This document shows positions 1 to 11,594 of a stretch of DNA of 64,000 nucleotides, in pieces. The position numbers and the translations under genes were made by a program. The notes beneath the pieces are model-generated. The model made no database searches and was not told the origin of the DNA. It was given only the letters and a program-made list of their open reading frames with translations. How positions within the stretch are numbered: position 1 is the stretch's first letter; every line of letters begins with the position of its first letter. Source of the stretch: Bradymonas sediminis (GTDB lineage Bacteria > Myxococcota_A > Bradymonadia > Bradymonadales > Bradymonadaceae); the NCBI RefSeq assembly GCF_003258315.1, contig NZ_CP030032.1, positions 3,015,804 through 3,079,803 of the forward strand, written 5' to 3'.

Positions 1-53
1 AGAAGAAAGAAGCGAAAAAAGCGAAGGACGCCGGCGTCATCGACCTGTGGTAA
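1..53 (+). CDS. C-terminal end of an unidentified protein (partial)
   Basis: Reading back from the TAA at 51-53 gives an open frame to the window edge. It encodes a lysine/alanine-rich tail, KKEAKKAKDAGVIDLW. Only about 16 residues are visible, too few to name a family. The basic tail and same-strand position upstream of moaA are all that can be said. Confidence 0.5.
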   Translation, partial: KKEAKKAKDAGVIDLW

Positions 54-148
54 GTTGGCCGCAATTCGCCTAGCGCGCCGTGGATTTATCGCCTGATACT
101 CTCCCCCAGGCATCCTCGGCGCGCTCATCCCCCCACACCGCCATTGTA

Positions 149-1237
149 ATGACACAACCGACTTTCCCCGACTTTAAGGACCGCTACGGGCGCAAGGTGA
201 CCTACCTGCGCGTCTCCATCACGGAGCGTTGCAATTTCCGCTGCGTCTACTGCATGCCAGCCGAGGGGATCGGGCAGATCGCCAGCAAAGAATACCTGAG
301 CTACGACGAGATCGCCGAGTTGGTCGAGATCTTCGCTGCACAGGGCGTCACCAGCGTGCGCATCACCGGCGGCGAGCCCCTGGTGCGCGCCGACGTCCCC
401 GACCTGGTCGCCAAGCTGCGCGCGATCGACGGCATCGAGCGCATCGCCATGACCACCAACGGCTTTCTGCTCGACCGCTACGCCCAGGCCCTCAAAGACG
501 CCGGCCTCGACAGCCTCAATATCAGCCTGGACACCCTGGACCCCGAGCGCTTCAAGCGGATCACGCGCGTGGGTGACCTGGACCGCGTCCTTCAGGGCAT
601 CGACGCCGCCCAAAAAGCCGGCTTCAAATCGGTCAAGCTCAACGCGGTCATCGTCGCCGGCTTCAACGAGGACGAGATGCTCGACCTGGTGCGCTTTGCC
701 ACCGAGCGCGCCATGATCATGCGCTTTATCGAGTTTATGCCCATCGGCGACACCGTCTGGGCAAACGACCTCATCGGCTCCGATGGCGCGCCCCAACTTC
801 CACCCGGCGCGGGCAGGTCAAACCTGGGCTATTGCGTGCCGGCCAAGACCATGCGCGCCGAGATCGCCAAGCATTACCGCCTCGAGGTCGACCCGAAACG
901 CTACGGCACCGGCCCGGCGCGCTACTGGCGCCTGCACGGCCCGGATACCCCGCCTGAGGGCCAAGCCTTCGGCATCATCGCCGCGGTCACGGAGTGCTTC
1001 TGTGACCTGTGCAATCGCGTGCGCCTGACCGCCTCGGGCGGGCTGCGCGCGTGCCTGGCCGACGATGACGAGATCAACCTGCGCGCGCCGCTGCGCACCC
1101 ACTCCGACCCGGTCTTGCGCCGCGCCGAAATCGAGGAGCGCGTCCACGAAGCCCTCTTCGGCAAAAAGGAGCGCCACGCCTTCGATATCGAGGGCGGCTC
1201 GGTGACCACCAAAAACATGACCTCCATTGGCGGATAG
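149..1237 (+). CDS. moaA: GTP 3',8-cyclase MoaA (molybdenum cofactor biosynthesis)
   Basis: Radical SAM enzyme that starts molybdenum cofactor synthesis by converting GTP to 3',8-cyclo-GTP. From the ATG at 149 it is 362 residues, slightly longer than the usual 330 or so. The N-terminal SAM cluster motif is CNFRCVYC (Cys28, 32, 35). The C-terminal GTP-binding cluster has C-x2-C-x13-C spacing in CDLCNRVRLTASGGLRAC. The protein ends in the conserved double glycine (SIGG) needed by MoaA. An in-frame GTG at 80 would add 23 residues with no family character, so 149 is preferred; neither start has a convincing ribosome binding site. No other molybdopterin gene is adjacent. Confidence 0.95.
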   Translation: MTQPTFPDFKDRYGRKVTYLRVSITERCNFRCVYCMPAEGIGQIASKEYLSYDEIAELVEIFAAQGVTSVRITGGEPLVRADVPDLVAKLRAIDGIERIAMTTNGFLLDRYAQALKDAGLDSLNISLDTLDPERFKRITRVGDLDRVLQGIDAAQKAGFKSVKLNAVIVAGFNEDEMLDLVRFATERAMIMRFIEFMPIGDTVWANDLIGSDGAPQLPPGAGRSNLGYCVPAKTMRAEIAKHYRLEVDPKRYGTGPARYWRLHGPDTPPEGQAFGIIAAVTECFCDLCNRVRLTASGGLRACLADDDEINLRAPLRTHSDPVLRRAEIEERVHEALFGKKERHAFDIEGGSVTTKNMTSIGG

Positions 1238-1343
1238 AATTCGGCTGAATATTCTGTTAAAAAGAGTCCTCGTGGGTAGAAATTCTAGCCGCGACTCATT
1301 ATTTCACCTGTTAGCATCCACGCGACACCGAGCCTATTGACCG

Positions 1344-1718
1344 ATGCATTATCGCCCCGACAGCCTCAAATTCCGAATCTTCTGGAGCCGCCTTATCAGC
1401 GCCGCTCTGGTGGTCTTCGGACTGTTGATGGCAACCGCGGCGGTCGCATCCAACCCCCCGACGGACGCCCACACCGGTGACGCGGTCGCCGAGGCCTCGC
1501 CCTGCGATGCCAAATGCCCGGGCGACGCTCCCGAAGACCTCTGCGCGGATGACTGCCCCGACTGCACGCATTGCCACTCCGTGGCCCCCACGCTTGCAGC
1601 CTATTTCGCGGGCGTCCATATTTTCCCCCTGCCTCATAGCAAAGATCCGATTCCCGTCGCGTCTATCGCGCCGTCCAACCTCGGATATCGCCTCTTCAGG
1701 CCGCCGCAACCCTCCTAA
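1344..1718 (+). CDS. small Cys-rich exported or membrane protein heading the metal efflux operon
   Basis: 124 residues. A hydrophobic segment at about residues 15-36 (SRLISAALVVFGLLMATAAV) reads as a signal peptide or membrane anchor. It is followed by a cluster of Cys, His and Asp (CDAKCPGD, CADDCPDCTHCHS). The cluster would suit binding of soft or borderline metals in the periplasm. I do not recognise a named family. It lies 148 bp upstream of an outer-membrane efflux gene on the same strand, and short Cys/His-rich proteins commonly head heavy-metal RND operons, so a metal-sensing or metal-delivery role is inferred. Confidence 0.65.
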   Translation: MHYRPDSLKFRIFWSRLISAALVVFGLLMATAAVASNPPTDAHTGDAVAEASPCDAKCPGDAPEDLCADDCPDCTHCHSVAPTLAAYFAGVHIFPLPHSKDPIPVASIAPSNLGYRLFRPPQPS

Positions 1719-1866
1719 ATCGATCTTCCCGGGTGAATTGTGCCTTGAACGCGTGCACTCTGCCGACTTCGGCGACACGCCGCGCGCCCTCACTCGCCGG
1801 AAAATTGCGCACAACTGAATCAATTTTATAACACCTTACGCTCCCAATTTACGATTTGGATCTGCG

Positions 1867-3228
1867 ATGTATGAGATGATCCCGACGGGATTTAAGACCC
1901 AGAAGCGTCTTTTTATAGGCGCTATCTTGGCCGCATTTTACCTGAGCGCGACGCCTGTCTACGCCCAGGAATCCGCGCGTAACGAGGCACAAAAAACCGC
2001 TGAACTCCTCAAGGAATACACCCTTGAGACCGGCCAGCCCCAATCCATGGCCGAGCTACTCGCCGTGGCTCGCGCGCACTCGCCCGACTGGCAGGCCGCC
2101 AAGATGCGCGTGACCCGGGGCGATGCGGCCATCGCCGGCGCGGCCCCGTTTCAGCCCTATAACCCCGAGGTCGACGGCAGCTTAGGGCTTAGTCTCAACG
2201 AGGCGGAAGTCTCGAAATTTGAGATTATGCTCAGCCAGCGGGTCGATATTTTCGGACAACGCGCCAGGCTCATCGAAGCTGCGCGCCTCAAGAAGAAGGC
2301 GCTGCAGGCGGCCGAGAACCGGGTCGCGCTGCAGGCAACCCAACGGGTGCGGCGCGACTTCGAGCTTGGCCTTATCGGCCGCGAGCGCCTGCGGGTCGAA
2401 CACGAGATCCTCGCCTTTACCCAGGAACTCTTCGACATCGCCAAGCGCCGCTACGAGGCCGGCGAGGAGCCGCGCGCGTCGCTCGTGATCGCGCAGGCCG
2501 AGCTCGCCCGCGCCCGCCAGGAGCTCGTCGCGGTTTGGGTCGATTATCGAAACGCCCTGCATACCCTCGCCGAAAATATCGGCTGGCAAGGCGACACGCC
2601 GCCGCAGCCCACCGGCGAGCTCGAAGCACGCGAGCCGCTGCCCGATAACGCGCGGCTGCTTGAGCAGGCCTTTGCCCAGGACCTCGAACTCGTCGCCCTC
2701 AATTTGGAGCTCGACGCTGCCCGCGCCGAGCTCGCCGCCGCGGAGCGCAGCGCCTGGCCCGACCCGCGCTTTGGCATCGGCTATGAGCGCGAAACCCGCG
2801 GCGCGATGCCCGCCGAGAACACCCTTCACTTCGCGATCGGCGTGCCAATCCCGCTGTGGAACCTGAACCAGGGCGAGGTCGCCGAAGCCCACGCAAAGAT
2901 CAATATCGCGCGCCAGGCGGTCGAAAACCGCAAGCGCAACCTCAGGAATCAACTCCTTAAGCACGCCGACCGCGTTCGCGGCGCGCATAAGCAGGTTGAA
3001 CTCTTCGAAGAAGAAGTCCTGCCCGCGCTCACCGCCCAACTCGAGATGCTCCAGGCCGGCTTTGAGCTCGGCGATATCAGCATGCTGGACGTCATGAACG
3101 CCCGCGACCGACTCCTCGCCGTCCAGCGACAATCGCTCGACGTGCGCGAAGAATACCTGCTCGCCGACAGCCAATTGCGAGAATTGCTCGGCCTCACGCC
3201 GAACGCCAATACCGGAGAAACCCCATGA
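1867..3228 (+). CDS. TolC/CzcC-type outer-membrane efflux protein
   Basis: 453 residues, the usual size of the outer-membrane channel of a tripartite heavy-metal RND pump. Residues 1-34 form a signal peptide ending at a Tyr-Ala-Gln site (VYAQ). The mature part is rich in long amphipathic helices full of Ala, Glu, Arg and Leu (RARQELVAVWVDYRNALHTL, ELEAREPLPDN), as in the two OEP repeats of TolC-family trimers. A second ATG at 1876 is possible. Its stop overlaps the ATG of the adaptor gene by four bases (ATGA), so the two are translationally coupled. Confidence 0.9.
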   Translation: MYEMIPTGFKTQKRLFIGAILAAFYLSATPVYAQESARNEAQKTAELLKEYTLETGQPQSMAELLAVARAHSPDWQAAKMRVTRGDAAIAGAAPFQPYNPEVDGSLGLSLNEAEVSKFEIMLSQRVDIFGQRARLIEAARLKKKALQAAENRVALQATQRVRRDFELGLIGRERLRVEHEILAFTQELFDIAKRRYEAGEEPRASLVIAQAELARARQELVAVWVDYRNALHTLAENIGWQGDTPPQPTGELEAREPLPDNARLLEQAFAQDLELVALNLELDAARAELAAAERSAWPDPRFGIGYERETRGAMPAENTLHFAIGVPIPLWNLNQGEVAEAHAKINIARQAVENRKRNLRNQLLKHADRVRGAHKQVELFEEEVLPALTAQLEMLQAGFELGDISMLDVMNARDRLLAVQRQSLDVREEYLLADSQLRELLGLTPNANTGETP

Positions 3229-4988
3229 AAATCAACAAGATCGCACACCTATATATGCGCGTTATTTCCTTCCTATTATTCTTGGCGATCGCCACCGCCG
3301 GTTGCGATTCGAAGTCCGACCCGGCCGCGACCAGCGCCTCTGCCCTGGCCACCCGCCCCGCCACCGCGGACCCGCAGGATTGGTGCGCCGAGCACGCGCT
3401 CCCCGAGTCGATGTGCACCAAATGCCATCCCGAACTCGTCGACGGCTATAAAGAAGCCGGCGACTGGTGCGACGAGCACGGGTTCCCCGAATCCGTCTGC
3501 CCTCAATGCCATCCGATGCAAGCACCGCAGACCGGCGCCACAGCCCACAGCGCCGACAACGGCGAGTGGTGCGCCGGACACGGCCTCCCCGAATCCCATT
3601 GCACCAAATGCCACCCCGAGCTCATCCCCAAATTCAAGGAAGCCGGCGATTGGTGTGACGAGCACGGATTCCCCGAGTCCGCCTGCCCCGTCTGCAACCC
3701 GATGACCCCGCCGGGCGCCAAGACCGCCACAGCCCACAGCTCCGATAACGGCGAGTGGTGCGCCGGGCACGGCCTCCCCGAATCCCATTGCACCAAATGC
3801 CACCCCGAGCTCATCCCCAAATTCAAGGAAGCCGGCGATTGGTGCGACGAGCACGGATTCCCTGAGTCCGCCTGCCCCGTCTGCAACCCGATGACCCCGC
3901 CCGGCGGCGTCGCGCCCATCGAGGGCGTTGAGCCCGGGACGAAGATCATCTTCCGCCAGGATGACCACGAGAAGGCGGTCGGCATCGAAGTTGTCGCCGC
4001 GCGCCAGGCCAGCGTCGGTATGGGCATCACAGCCCCGGCGCGCATCGAGTTCAACCAGAATCACCTGGCCGACGTGCGCGCCCCGGTGCCAGGCATCGTG
4101 CACGATGTGCGCGTCGATTTCGGCGAGACGATCGAAAAAGGTGCGCCCCTCTTCGTGCTTGAGAGCGCGCAAGTAGGCGGAACACAAGCGAAAATTCAGG
4201 CCGCGAATCAAGAGATCGCGACCGCCCGCGCCAACCTGGAGCGCCAGGAAAAACTGCGCGAAACCGGCCTCGCCGCCGAGCGCCAGGTCGAACTCGCCCG
4301 CCGCGATCTGCAGGCCGCCCAGTCGAACCTCGGCTCGCTCAATAACGCCCTTCGCCTGGCCGGCGCCTCCGGCGCGGCCCGAAGTGGCCGATATACCCTG
4401 CGCGCGCCGATCTCCGGCACCATCATCGCCCGCCCGGGCGTGGTCGGCGCCTTCGCCACCGAGGAGACCTCGCTGGCGACCGTCGCCGACACCTCAAGCA
4501 TGTGGGCGATGATCGACGTCGCCGAGCGCGACGGCTTCGCCCTTAAGACCGGTCAATCCGTCACGGTGACCATCCCCGGGGCAACCGACGCAAAATTCCC
4601 CGGAAAGATCACCTGGATCTCGCCGGCGGTGAACCCCAGAACCCGCACCATCACGGTGCGCGCCGAGGTCAAAAACCCCGACGCCAGCCTGCGCGCCAAT
4701 CAATTCGCGACCGCCGAAATCGGCATCGCCCCGGACGCATCCGGCGTGGTCGTGCCGCGCAGCGCCGTGCAGCGCCTGGGCGGCGGCACGGTCGTCTTCG
4801 TGCGCCTTAGCCAGGGGCAATACGAGCCGCGCGTGGTCGAAGTTGACCGCAGCGACGGCGACCTCGTTCAGGTCCGTGGCACCGTTACGCCAGGCGAACC
4901 CGTGGTCACCACAGGCGCGTATATTCTAAAAACCGAACTCAGCCGAGACAGCATCGGCGCGGGTTGCTGCGAAGTCCCGGGGGAATAA
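3225..4988 (+). CDS. RND efflux periplasmic adaptor (CzcB-like) with six N-terminal Cys/His repeats
   Basis: 587 residues. The N-terminus has a lipoprotein-type signal ending at Cys27 (IATAGC). Residues 52-228 carry six copies of a motif of the form W-C-x2-H-x(3)-E-S-x-C-x2-C-[HN]-P, arranged as three pairs. After residue 240 comes a normal membrane-fusion protein: a lipoyl-like segment (DVRAPVPGIVHDVRVDFGE), a coiled-coil hairpin (EIATARANLERQEKLRE), the second lipoyl half (YTLRAPISGTIIA) and a beta-barrel domain. Typical CzcB/CusB adaptors are about 350-500 residues, so the repeat region is an addition. The repeats probably bind metal and pass it to the pump; this is inference. The gene is coupled to the upstream outer-membrane gene and ends 3 bp before the pump gene. 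Confidence 0.9.
   Translation: MKINKIAHLYMRVISFLLFLAIATAGCDSKSDPAATSASALATRPATADPQDWCAEHALPESMCTKCHPELVDGYKEAGDWCDEHGFPESVCPQCHPMQAPQTGATAHSADNGEWCAGHGLPESHCTKCHPELIPKFKEAGDWCDEHGFPESACPVCNPMTPPGAKTATAHSSDNGEWCAGHGLPESHCTKCHPELIPKFKEAGDWCDEHGFPESACPVCNPMTPPGGVAPIEGVEPGTKIIFRQDDHEKAVGIEVVAARQASVGMGITAPARIEFNQNHLADVRAPVPGIVHDVRVDFGETIEKGAPLFVLESAQVGGTQAKIQAANQEIATARANLERQEKLRETGLAAERQVELARRDLQAAQSNLGSLNNALRLAGASGAARSGRYTLRAPISGTIIARPGVVGAFATEETSLATVADTSSMWAMIDVAERDGFALKTGQSVTVTIPGATDAKFPGKITWISPAVNPRTRTITVRAEVKNPDASLRANQFATAEIGIAPDASGVVVPRSAVQRLGGGTVVFVRLSQGQYEPRVVEVDRSDGDLVQVRGTVTPGEPVVTTGAYILKTELSRDSIGAGCCEVPGE
3541..3918 (+). repeat. 189-bp in-frame tandem duplication inside the adaptor gene
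   Basis: The DNA from 3541 to 3729 is repeated almost identically from 3730 to 3918 (period 189 bp, 63 codons), differing at only a handful of mostly silent positions. Each unit encodes one pair of the Cys/His motifs. A more diverged relative lies just upstream (about 3378-3540). Confidence 0.9.
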
Positions 4989-4991
4989 TCT

Positions 4992-8078
<3,087 letters not shown>

Positions 8079-8086
8079 GTTGGCTC

Positions 8087-8124
8087 GGGGCCAGCGTCGA
8101 GGACGCTCGACGCTGGCCCCTTTT
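8087..8124 (+). terminator. Rho-independent terminator of the metal efflux operon
   Basis: Perfect 14-bp stem (GGGGCCAGCGTCGA and its complement) with a 6-nt loop, followed by TTTT, starting 8 bp after the pump stop codon. Confidence 0.9.
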
Positions 8125-8261
8125 GATACACGCGCGTCGACTTGCACCTGCCAGGTCCAGCGAGTACCACTAGGGCATTGTTCCTCTCAATGGAGCACCT
8201 GAACGCTCCGGTGGACATTGTCTACTTACTCGATTTTATTGCGTGTATTAAAGAGCAATCC

Positions 8262-9461
8262 ATGACCTCCCCGCTTCGATCATGCATCCTCCTGCTCGTC
8301 ATGTTCAGCTTCTTAGGCGCCTCATTTGGCTGCGCCACGAGCGCCGCGAAACCCGCCTCAACGCCCGCCGAAGCGCCCCGCACGGAGCAACGCGACGCGC
8401 TCGAGCCCGCCCTGGCGATCTTTGAGCGCTACGCGTCTTATATGCCCGATGACACGGCGCTGATCGTGCTGGTGCGCACTGATTTAGCCGCGCGTTTCGC
8501 CGAGGAGACCTTCTATTCCCCCGACGAAGCGGTGTCACAAAAGCGCCTCGACGCGACGCGCGCCGACTTTCAGAGGCTCCTGCTGACCCGCCTGGGCATC
8601 GACCCGCTCTCCGCCGATTTCGTCATGGTTGTCTCCAGCCCCGAGCATGACTTTCTGATCCTCGACGGTGAGATCACGACCGAATTCGGCACCCAAAAAT
8701 CCATTGAATCCCAGGGGTATCAAGCCCGCTATATAAACGAAGATCCCGAGATGCCCGACGACGGCTTCTGGGTCGCCGCATTGCCCGAGGACGACGCGGT
8801 GGCGGTTTTTGACACCCCAGCGAGCTTCGAGGCCTTCGCCAAAAACGCGACCACCGCGTCCTCGGGGCTCCACAATAGTGCGCTTGCCCCGCTATACCGC
8901 GAGCTCTTTTCAAATACCAAAACCGCCCCCTTTAGCGGGGCGATCCTATTCGACGCCGCGAGCAAAGAGGAGTTCGCCAGCGAGCACTCCGTCACCCTCC
9001 CCGATGCCCTCGCCTTTCATCTCGGCAAGGAACTCCGGGTCGAGTTGCGCGGCGACGAACAGACGCTTAAGGGCGTGCATGAGTCGGTCGAGAAACTTCG
9101 CCAGGAAGCACGAGAGACGGCCGCCGAAAGCTACCACAGTCGCTGCAATGACGAGCCTTTTGAGGCTTCGGTGTCCATCTCGGCCTACCATCTACTGCGG
9201 CACTATGACGACCAGCTCATCGTGACTCCCCCCGCCGAGTCACTCGTCTACGAGCTCCCGCTGCCGCGCCATTTTCTGGCGTTCACCATCGCGACATCGG
9301 GCATTGCGGGCGCTGTATTCTTCAACCATCTTGATCGTTTATCAGAGGATGCAGAGCAGGCACTATTGGACCAGCATCGCGCGGAAGAGCCCACCGGCGA
9401 GGAGCCCCCGCCCACCGGCGAATCAAGCGACGGCGCGCCTGCGGATGCCGACCAACCCTAG
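8262..9461 (+). CDS. predicted lipoprotein, paralog 1 of a three-member family
   Basis: 399 residues from the ATG at 8262. A longer frame starts at 8142, but the 8262 start puts a signal peptide at the N-terminus and a lipobox-like Cys at position 24 (LGASFGC), exactly as in the two paralogs that follow. It shares with them the blocks IFERYASYMPDDTALIVLVR, LLLTRLGIDPLSADFVMV and a C-terminal hydrophobic stretch after ELPLPRHF. No enzyme motif is visible. The YMPxDTAxxxxxR opening recalls bacterial DUF3352-type proteins, but I could not verify that. The tail is rich in Glu, Pro and Gly. Confidence 0.8.
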   Translation: MTSPLRSCILLLVMFSFLGASFGCATSAAKPASTPAEAPRTEQRDALEPALAIFERYASYMPDDTALIVLVRTDLAARFAEETFYSPDEAVSQKRLDATRADFQRLLLTRLGIDPLSADFVMVVSSPEHDFLILDGEITTEFGTQKSIESQGYQARYINEDPEMPDDGFWVAALPEDDAVAVFDTPASFEAFAKNATTASSGLHNSALAPLYRELFSNTKTAPFSGAILFDAASKEEFASEHSVTLPDALAFHLGKELRVELRGDEQTLKGVHESVEKLRQEARETAAESYHSRCNDEPFEASVSISAYHLLRHYDDQLIVTPPAESLVYELPLPRHFLAFTIATSGIAGAVFFNHLDRLSEDAEQALLDQHRAEEPTGEEPPPTGESSDGAPADADQP

Positions 9462-9524
9462 ATTGCGGCGCAGGTCGCTCAACCAAATCAATCGCATTCA
9501 CCGATGACCGGGACCCCAACCCAA

Positions 9525-10640
9525 ATGTATTCTCCTCACCAAATATCGCTCGCATTATTGCTTATTTTAGGCCTGGGTGGCGCGCCATTCGGCTGCTCGA
9601 GCGCCCCGACCACTGCCGACCCGACGCTCCAAGCGCCCGCCCCTCAGAAGCCGGCCTCAGCCGCGGATATTTTCGCCCAATACCTGCCCTATATGCCGGC
9701 CGACACGGCCTCGGTGGCGATCTTTCGCACCCAGATGCTCTCGGAGCTGATGCAGGATGTCTTCGCCACAAAGCAGCAGGAAGGCGAAAAAGAGCATCTT
9801 CTAGCGATGCGCGAAGACTTTCGCAGCCTGCTGTTGGACACGCTGGGGGTCGACCCGCTCTCTGCAGATTCAGTCGTCGCGGTCATCAGCCCGAGCGCGC
9901 AATTTATCATCCTTGAGCGCACCGAACTCGCGGACCTGGGCGACGCAGACACAACCGATGCGCATGGAATGCGCGCGTATTATATCGCCGCCAACCCGGC
10001 CGAGCCGGACGCCGGCTTTGGCGCGTGGGTCGCGCCGTTTCCGCAGACTGAGACCGTCGCTGTTTTCGCCGACAAACACAGCTTTGAAGCGGCCGCGGCC
10101 GCCTACGCCAACACCGCCGACGGCCTGGCCGGCACGCCCAACGCCGACGCGCTCGCTGAACTGCTCTCGGCCCCCAAGATCTCGGTTATCACCGGCGCGG
10201 TCTTTATCAGCGACGCCATGAAGCTAGAATTCCAGGAGGACTACGGCTTCGCCCCGCCCGAGGCGGTTGCGTTCCATATCGACCGGGAGATACGCGTTGA
10301 TTTTCGTGGAGATGAGACCAGCCTCGACGGGATTAAGTTCTATATCGAGGTCTTTCGCAGCGCGTATCTTGCCGAGATCGAGCGCCAATACCAAATCAAG
10401 ATGACAAGCGAACTCGAGCAAGCTGCGGGCGCCATCTTGGCCTATCACCTCAGTTATAGCTTGGACGATAGCATCGTCATCACCCGCGGCCCGAGCAGCC
10501 TCACCCTCGAAGCCCACCTGCCACTGAGCGCCTCAAGCTTCGGGGTACTCAGCGGGTTCGGCATCCCGCTAATCTACGAATATATCCAGGAGTCGCCCAC
10601 CGCCGAAGCCCCGGCGCATGAGCCCGGGACGACCTTCTAA
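9525..10640 (+). CDS. predicted lipoprotein, paralog 2
   Basis: 371 residues from the ATG at 9525; an in-frame ATG at 9504 adds seven residues. The chosen start gives a signal peptide and Cys at position 24 (GGAPFGC), as in its relatives. Shared blocks are IFAQYLPYMPADTASVAIFR, LLLDTLGVDPLSADSVVAV, and LPLSASSFGVLSGFGIPLIY near the C-terminus. That last segment aligns with the pilin-type helix of paralog 3 but stops after it, so paralog 2 looks like a version without the pilin-like domain. Function unknown; probably anchored to a membrane and exposed to the periplasm or surface. Confidence 0.8.
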   Translation: MYSPHQISLALLLILGLGGAPFGCSSAPTTADPTLQAPAPQKPASAADIFAQYLPYMPADTASVAIFRTQMLSELMQDVFATKQQEGEKEHLLAMREDFRSLLLDTLGVDPLSADSVVAVISPSAQFIILERTELADLGDADTTDAHGMRAYYIAANPAEPDAGFGAWVAPFPQTETVAVFADKHSFEAAAAAYANTADGLAGTPNADALAELLSAPKISVITGAVFISDAMKLEFQEDYGFAPPEAVAFHIDREIRVDFRGDETSLDGIKFYIEVFRSAYLAEIERQYQIKMTSELEQAAGAILAYHLSYSLDDSIVITRGPSSLTLEAHLPLSASSFGVLSGFGIPLIYEYIQESPTAEAPAHEPGTTF

Positions 10641-10847
10641 TGTCTACCCGGCGCCCGAGAGGCCCCGATGAAATCGGCGAGTCCCGCGAGGATCTTCGCC
10701 CACAACCCGCTGTGGATGGGAATGCATAGAATCGACGATTGAGCCTGCACCAGCATGTATTCAAACCGCGCCTAATATTATAAGGTGGCGTTTCTGACCA
10801 AAGGAGCAATGATCGCATTTACTTAATTCTATTGCGAAGGCGGTATC

Positions 10848-11447
10848 ATGGACTCTGATAATAATAACAAACTCGACGTCGATTATAGCGTGCGCAAGCA
10901 GCGGGGAAACAAATCATGCCTGGTCACCGCGCTGTTCATCAGCTTCGGGGGCATCGTGCTGATCGGTATTCTGGCGGCGATCGCAATCCCTGCCTTTCAA
11001 AAATACCTCGCGCGCTCCAAGGCCGCCGAGGCCCCGCTGGTCGTGGGTAAACTCCAATTCCAGGCCATCCATTATTTTGAAACGTCGAGCGCCGACGGCG
11101 CGTGTCAATTCCCGCCCTCGGCGAACCCGGTGCCCGAAGGCCAGGAATGCTGCGAAAACGTCGGCCCGAGCGGCGGCGAAGAATGGACACCGCCGGCGCA
11201 AACCTGGCGCCAGGAGGGATGGAAGGCGCTCGGCTTTGAGAAAAACGAGCCGAGCTATTTCGCCTACCAGACGATCAACAAAAAGACCGACGAGGGCAAT
11301 GATCTGATGGAGCTTCGCGCCTTCGCCGACTTCCAACCTGGCGGCCCGCGCCACACCTACTCGGTCACCATCGAGGGTCACAAAAACGACCAGGGCGAAT
11401 GCGTCGCCAACGCCCAGGCGCCCGTGGTCTCCAACGATTTGGAGTAA
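10848..11447 (+). CDS. pilin-like membrane-anchored protein without a prepilin peptidase site
   Basis: 199 residues. About 30 polar residues precede a helix reading GGIVLIGILAAIAIPAFQKY, then LARSKAAEAP, the characteristic continuation of type IV pilin and pseudopilin N-terminal helices. The usual cleavage motif G-F-T-L-I-E is absent, so it should stay membrane-anchored with a cytoplasmic N-terminus rather than be processed. The globular part contains SADGACQFPPSANPVP and a Cys-Cys pair (ECCENVG), ending with AFADFQPGGPRHTYSV, a common layout in minor-pilin-like proteins of deltaproteobacteria. The same domain forms the C-terminal third of the neighbouring gene at 11595. Confidence 0.8.
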   Translation: MDSDNNNKLDVDYSVRKQRGNKSCLVTALFISFGGIVLIGILAAIAIPAFQKYLARSKAAEAPLVVGKLQFQAIHYFETSSADGACQFPPSANPVPEGQECCENVGPSGGEEWTPPAQTWRQEGWKALGFEKNEPSYFAYQTINKKTDEGNDLMELRAFADFQPGGPRHTYSVTIEGHKNDQGECVANAQAPVVSNDLE

Positions 11448-11594
11448 GGGATCTTCCGGCGCTCCCCCGCCGGTCCCGCGCAACCGACCCTGCCGGCCAT
11501 TTAAGACCGGCGGGTTAAAAAAATGCTCTTGGACAAGCCGCGTCAACGATTGGGGAGCCCCCCAAAATTTAAATATCTCTTGAACGAGCCCGCT

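Noticed and set aside
10755-10775. ATG with MYSNRA, resembling the start of the lipoprotein paralogs
   Set aside because: Only two or three residues match before a stop codon; too short to call a remnant.
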